Source: CBDUBH01 sp965365345
Lineage (GTDB): Bacteria; Bacteroidota; Ignavibacteria; Ignavibacteriales; SURF-24
Assembly (NCBI GenBank): GCA_965365345.1
Contig: CBDUBH010000033.1
Coordinates: forward strand, 1-35,177
Length of the DNA stretch: 35,177 bases
Reading direction: 5' to 3'
The notes under the pieces: model-generated
What the model was told of the DNA's origin: nothing
Database searches by the model: none
What the model saw: only the letters and a program-made list of their open reading frames with translations
Part shown: positions 33,694 through 35,177 of the stretch, in pieces
How the letters are laid out: each line of letters starts with the position of its first letter
Numbering within the stretch: the stretch's first letter is position 1
Program-made: the position numbers and the translations under genes

Positions 33694-35177
33694 TTAATAT
33701 TCAAGTTTAATTCCTAAACGGATTTGACGAGGTGCACCGTAAAAGAAAGGTGCTGTGTATAATGCGGGAGCATTTTGATATTGTTGATAATAATCAATAT
33801 TAATAGCATTATACAATCTGATGTAATCCTCACTAAATTGACCTTTATTAGAAGGATCAGTTAACCATCCGTCATCCGTAGTTGTACCGGTTCTTAGGAA
33901 AACATTTTCAATATTTTTTCTGTCGAAAAGATTTGTGACAAATACATAAACATTTGCTGTCAAACGATCAACAACTTTAAATGATTTATCTACTCTTAAA
34001 TCAACATGTAATGTAGCCGGAGTAGTAGAAGCATTTAAAGGTTCGATCGGTCTTCTATCTCTTGCATCGCCTTCCAAATCAGCACCACCAACTCCGCGAG
34101 TATATGGATGTCCGTTTGTAAATCTTGCAAGTAAAGAAGCGCCTAAACCTTTAAGAATAACATTTCCTTCATCCAATCCAAAACGATAATCCAAGTTTAC
34201 GTTTCCGCTAATTGAATTATTGTATTCAAGAGGTGAAATATAAGAAGGTGAGAATATTGTAACGCCATCAAGCGGAGCACCAACTATACCTCTGTTAGAG
34301 TTAGGGAATGATCCGGTTCCTCTTGCATCTTGGAATGAAATTGAAGCGTTAGCAGCAAAGTTTCTTAATCTTCTCATATTAAATGTTATTTCAAGACCTT
34401 TGGTTGTAGCAAAGTCACCGTTTCTAAGAATTGTATAACCTTGATAAACCGGTGTTGAAGTTCTTTGCAAGTCATAAACTACCTGATCTTTAATATCTTT
34501 ATAATATCCGGTAATATCGAAAGACGCGAAATCACCAACTTGTTGAGTAAAACCAATTTCATATTGAGTTGTGCGGGTTGGTCTTAAATCAAATCCAACA
34601 GGAACATTGATAAAGAAACCGCCGCGAATGTTTCCAGCTAATGCCGGTAATCCTAAATACATATCATTTAATCTTGATTGCTGTACAAATTTTCCGTACT
34701 GAGCATGGAAGACAGTTACATCAGTAATTGGAAATGATAAACCTATTCTTGGACTTATAGCACTAAATGCAGGGACATCTATTAATCCTTCTTCTAATAT
34801 ATCAGTAGTTCCTTGGGGGAAAGTTCTTTCAGGTTGTGAAGGATCAATTAAAGATTTATTATCTGTATCTATATAATCAAATCTTAAACCTGCATTGATG
34901 ATCAAGTCTTCAAATTCAACTTTATCTTGAATATATGCTGCAGCAAAAACCGGATGCTTAGGAGCAAATATTCCTGATTCGTTAGTTTCATTACCAAGTG
35001 CATCATAACCGTAAGCATTTACACCACGGTTAAATAAGATCTGCTCAATAGTTCTTCTTTCACCTTCAGGTAATTGATTATTCTGATCAATTAAACCGGC
35101 AATTGCGGTAACTCCTTCATTACCCCATGAATAATTACGAATAGTATAATATTGAAGTTCGCCGCCAAGTTTAATTG
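33694..35177 (-). CDS. TonB-dependent receptor, 5' end beyond the window
   Basis: The minus-strand frame is open from the window edge to the TAA at 33694-33696, about 493 residues, so the N-terminal plug is not seen. The visible part is the beta-barrel of a TonB-dependent receptor: AAYIQDKVEFEDLIINAGLRFDY, then ISPRIGLSFPITDVTVFHAQYGKF, TQYEIGFTQQVG, and a final GIKLEY ending in the aromatic residue expected of outer-membrane barrels. Its ligand is unknown. It ends 19 bases before the T9SS-cargo gene and is probably the first gene seen of a three-gene outer-membrane operon. A start at 34905 (TTG) would be internal and is not used. Confidence 0.9.
   Translation of the reverse strand, partial: IKLGGELQYYTIRNYSWGNEGVTAIAGLIDQNNQLPEGERRTIEQILFNRGVNAYGYDALGNETNESGIFAPKHPVFAAAYIQDKVEFEDLIINAGLRFDYIDTDNKSLIDPSQPERTFPQGTTDILEEGLIDVPAFSAISPRIGLSFPITDVTVFHAQYGKFVQQSRLNDMYLGLPALAGNIRGGFFINVPVGFDLRPTRTTQYEIGFTQQVGDFASFDITGYYKDIKDQVVYDLQRTSTPVYQGYTILRNGDFATTKGLEITFNMRRLRNFAANASISFQDARGTGSFPNSNRGIVGAPLDGVTIFSPSYISPLEYNNSISGNVNLDYRFGLDEGNVILKGLGASLLARFTNGHPYTRGVGGADLEGDARDRRPIEPLNASTTPATLHVDLRVDKSFKVVDRLTANVYVFVTNLFDRKNIENVFLRTGTTTDDGWLTDPSNKGQFSEDYIRLYNAINIDYYQQYQNAPALYTAPFFYGAPRQIRLGIKLEY

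Noticed and set aside
33674..33704. Start of the T9SS-cargo gene at 33704
   Set aside because: It would overlap the receptor gene and place ten polar residues before the signal peptide, while 33674 has a well-placed AAAGGAG.

Overview
The window is AT-rich bacterial DNA. The lineage is probably in the FCB group, most likely an Ignavibacteria-type organism. This is inferred from three adjacent features: a surface protein with a type IX secretion (T9SS)-like C-terminal sorting domain, a PorV/PorQ-type barrel and a TonB-dependent receptor. Several genes also carry clear Shine-Dalgarno sites, and some promoters look sigma70-like (TTGAC-17-TATA type). No phage, insertion sequence or CRISPR array was seen.

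Region 1 (1-6670) is a probable nitric-oxide / iron-sulfur stress module. It starts with an NsrR/IscR-like Rrf2 regulator with three clustered cysteines. It continues with a DUF438-hemerythrin-PAS protein, a DUF1858/DUF2249 protein, a YwiC-like membrane protein, a NapH/NosR-like polyferredoxin and a hemerythrin-like protein. After a terminator come a second small hemerythrin-like protein and an abutting methyltransferase. The regulator and the DUF438 gene share the same 9-8-9 inverted repeat at their promoters, which is probably the regulator's operator. Imperfect palindromic repeats of one family lie in the intergenic gaps.

Region 2 (6776-9417) holds a frameshifted Ig-like lipoprotein, an ArdC/ImmA-like protein whose metallopeptidase motif looks lost, and an initiator tRNA on the minus strand with its own promoter and terminator. 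Region 3 (9589-14350) holds housekeeping and maturation genes: recN, a Nudix hydrolase, hemW and hydE. Region 4 (14400-15971) holds a bacterioferritin-like gene divergent from a YciF-like ferritin-fold gene, then a small protein with an extremely acidic tail.

Region 5 (16099-26509) is a trehalose/alpha-glucan operon: treS fused to a maltokinase-like domain, treZ, a GH57-DUF3536 protein and treY. TreS interconverts maltose and trehalose, while TreY and TreZ make trehalose from malto-oligosaccharides. The maltokinase-like domain of the TreS fusion has Asn in place of both key Asp residues and is a candidate pseudokinase.

Region 6 (26660-28816) pairs an ExeA-like AAA ATPase with a CheW that carries a long acidic, repeat-containing N-terminal extension. 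Region 7 (28904-35177, minus strand) is an outer-membrane operon of a TonB-dependent receptor (running off the window), a large T9SS-type surface protein and a PorV/PorQ-like barrel. All motif alignments were made by eye from remembered family patterns; no database search was run.
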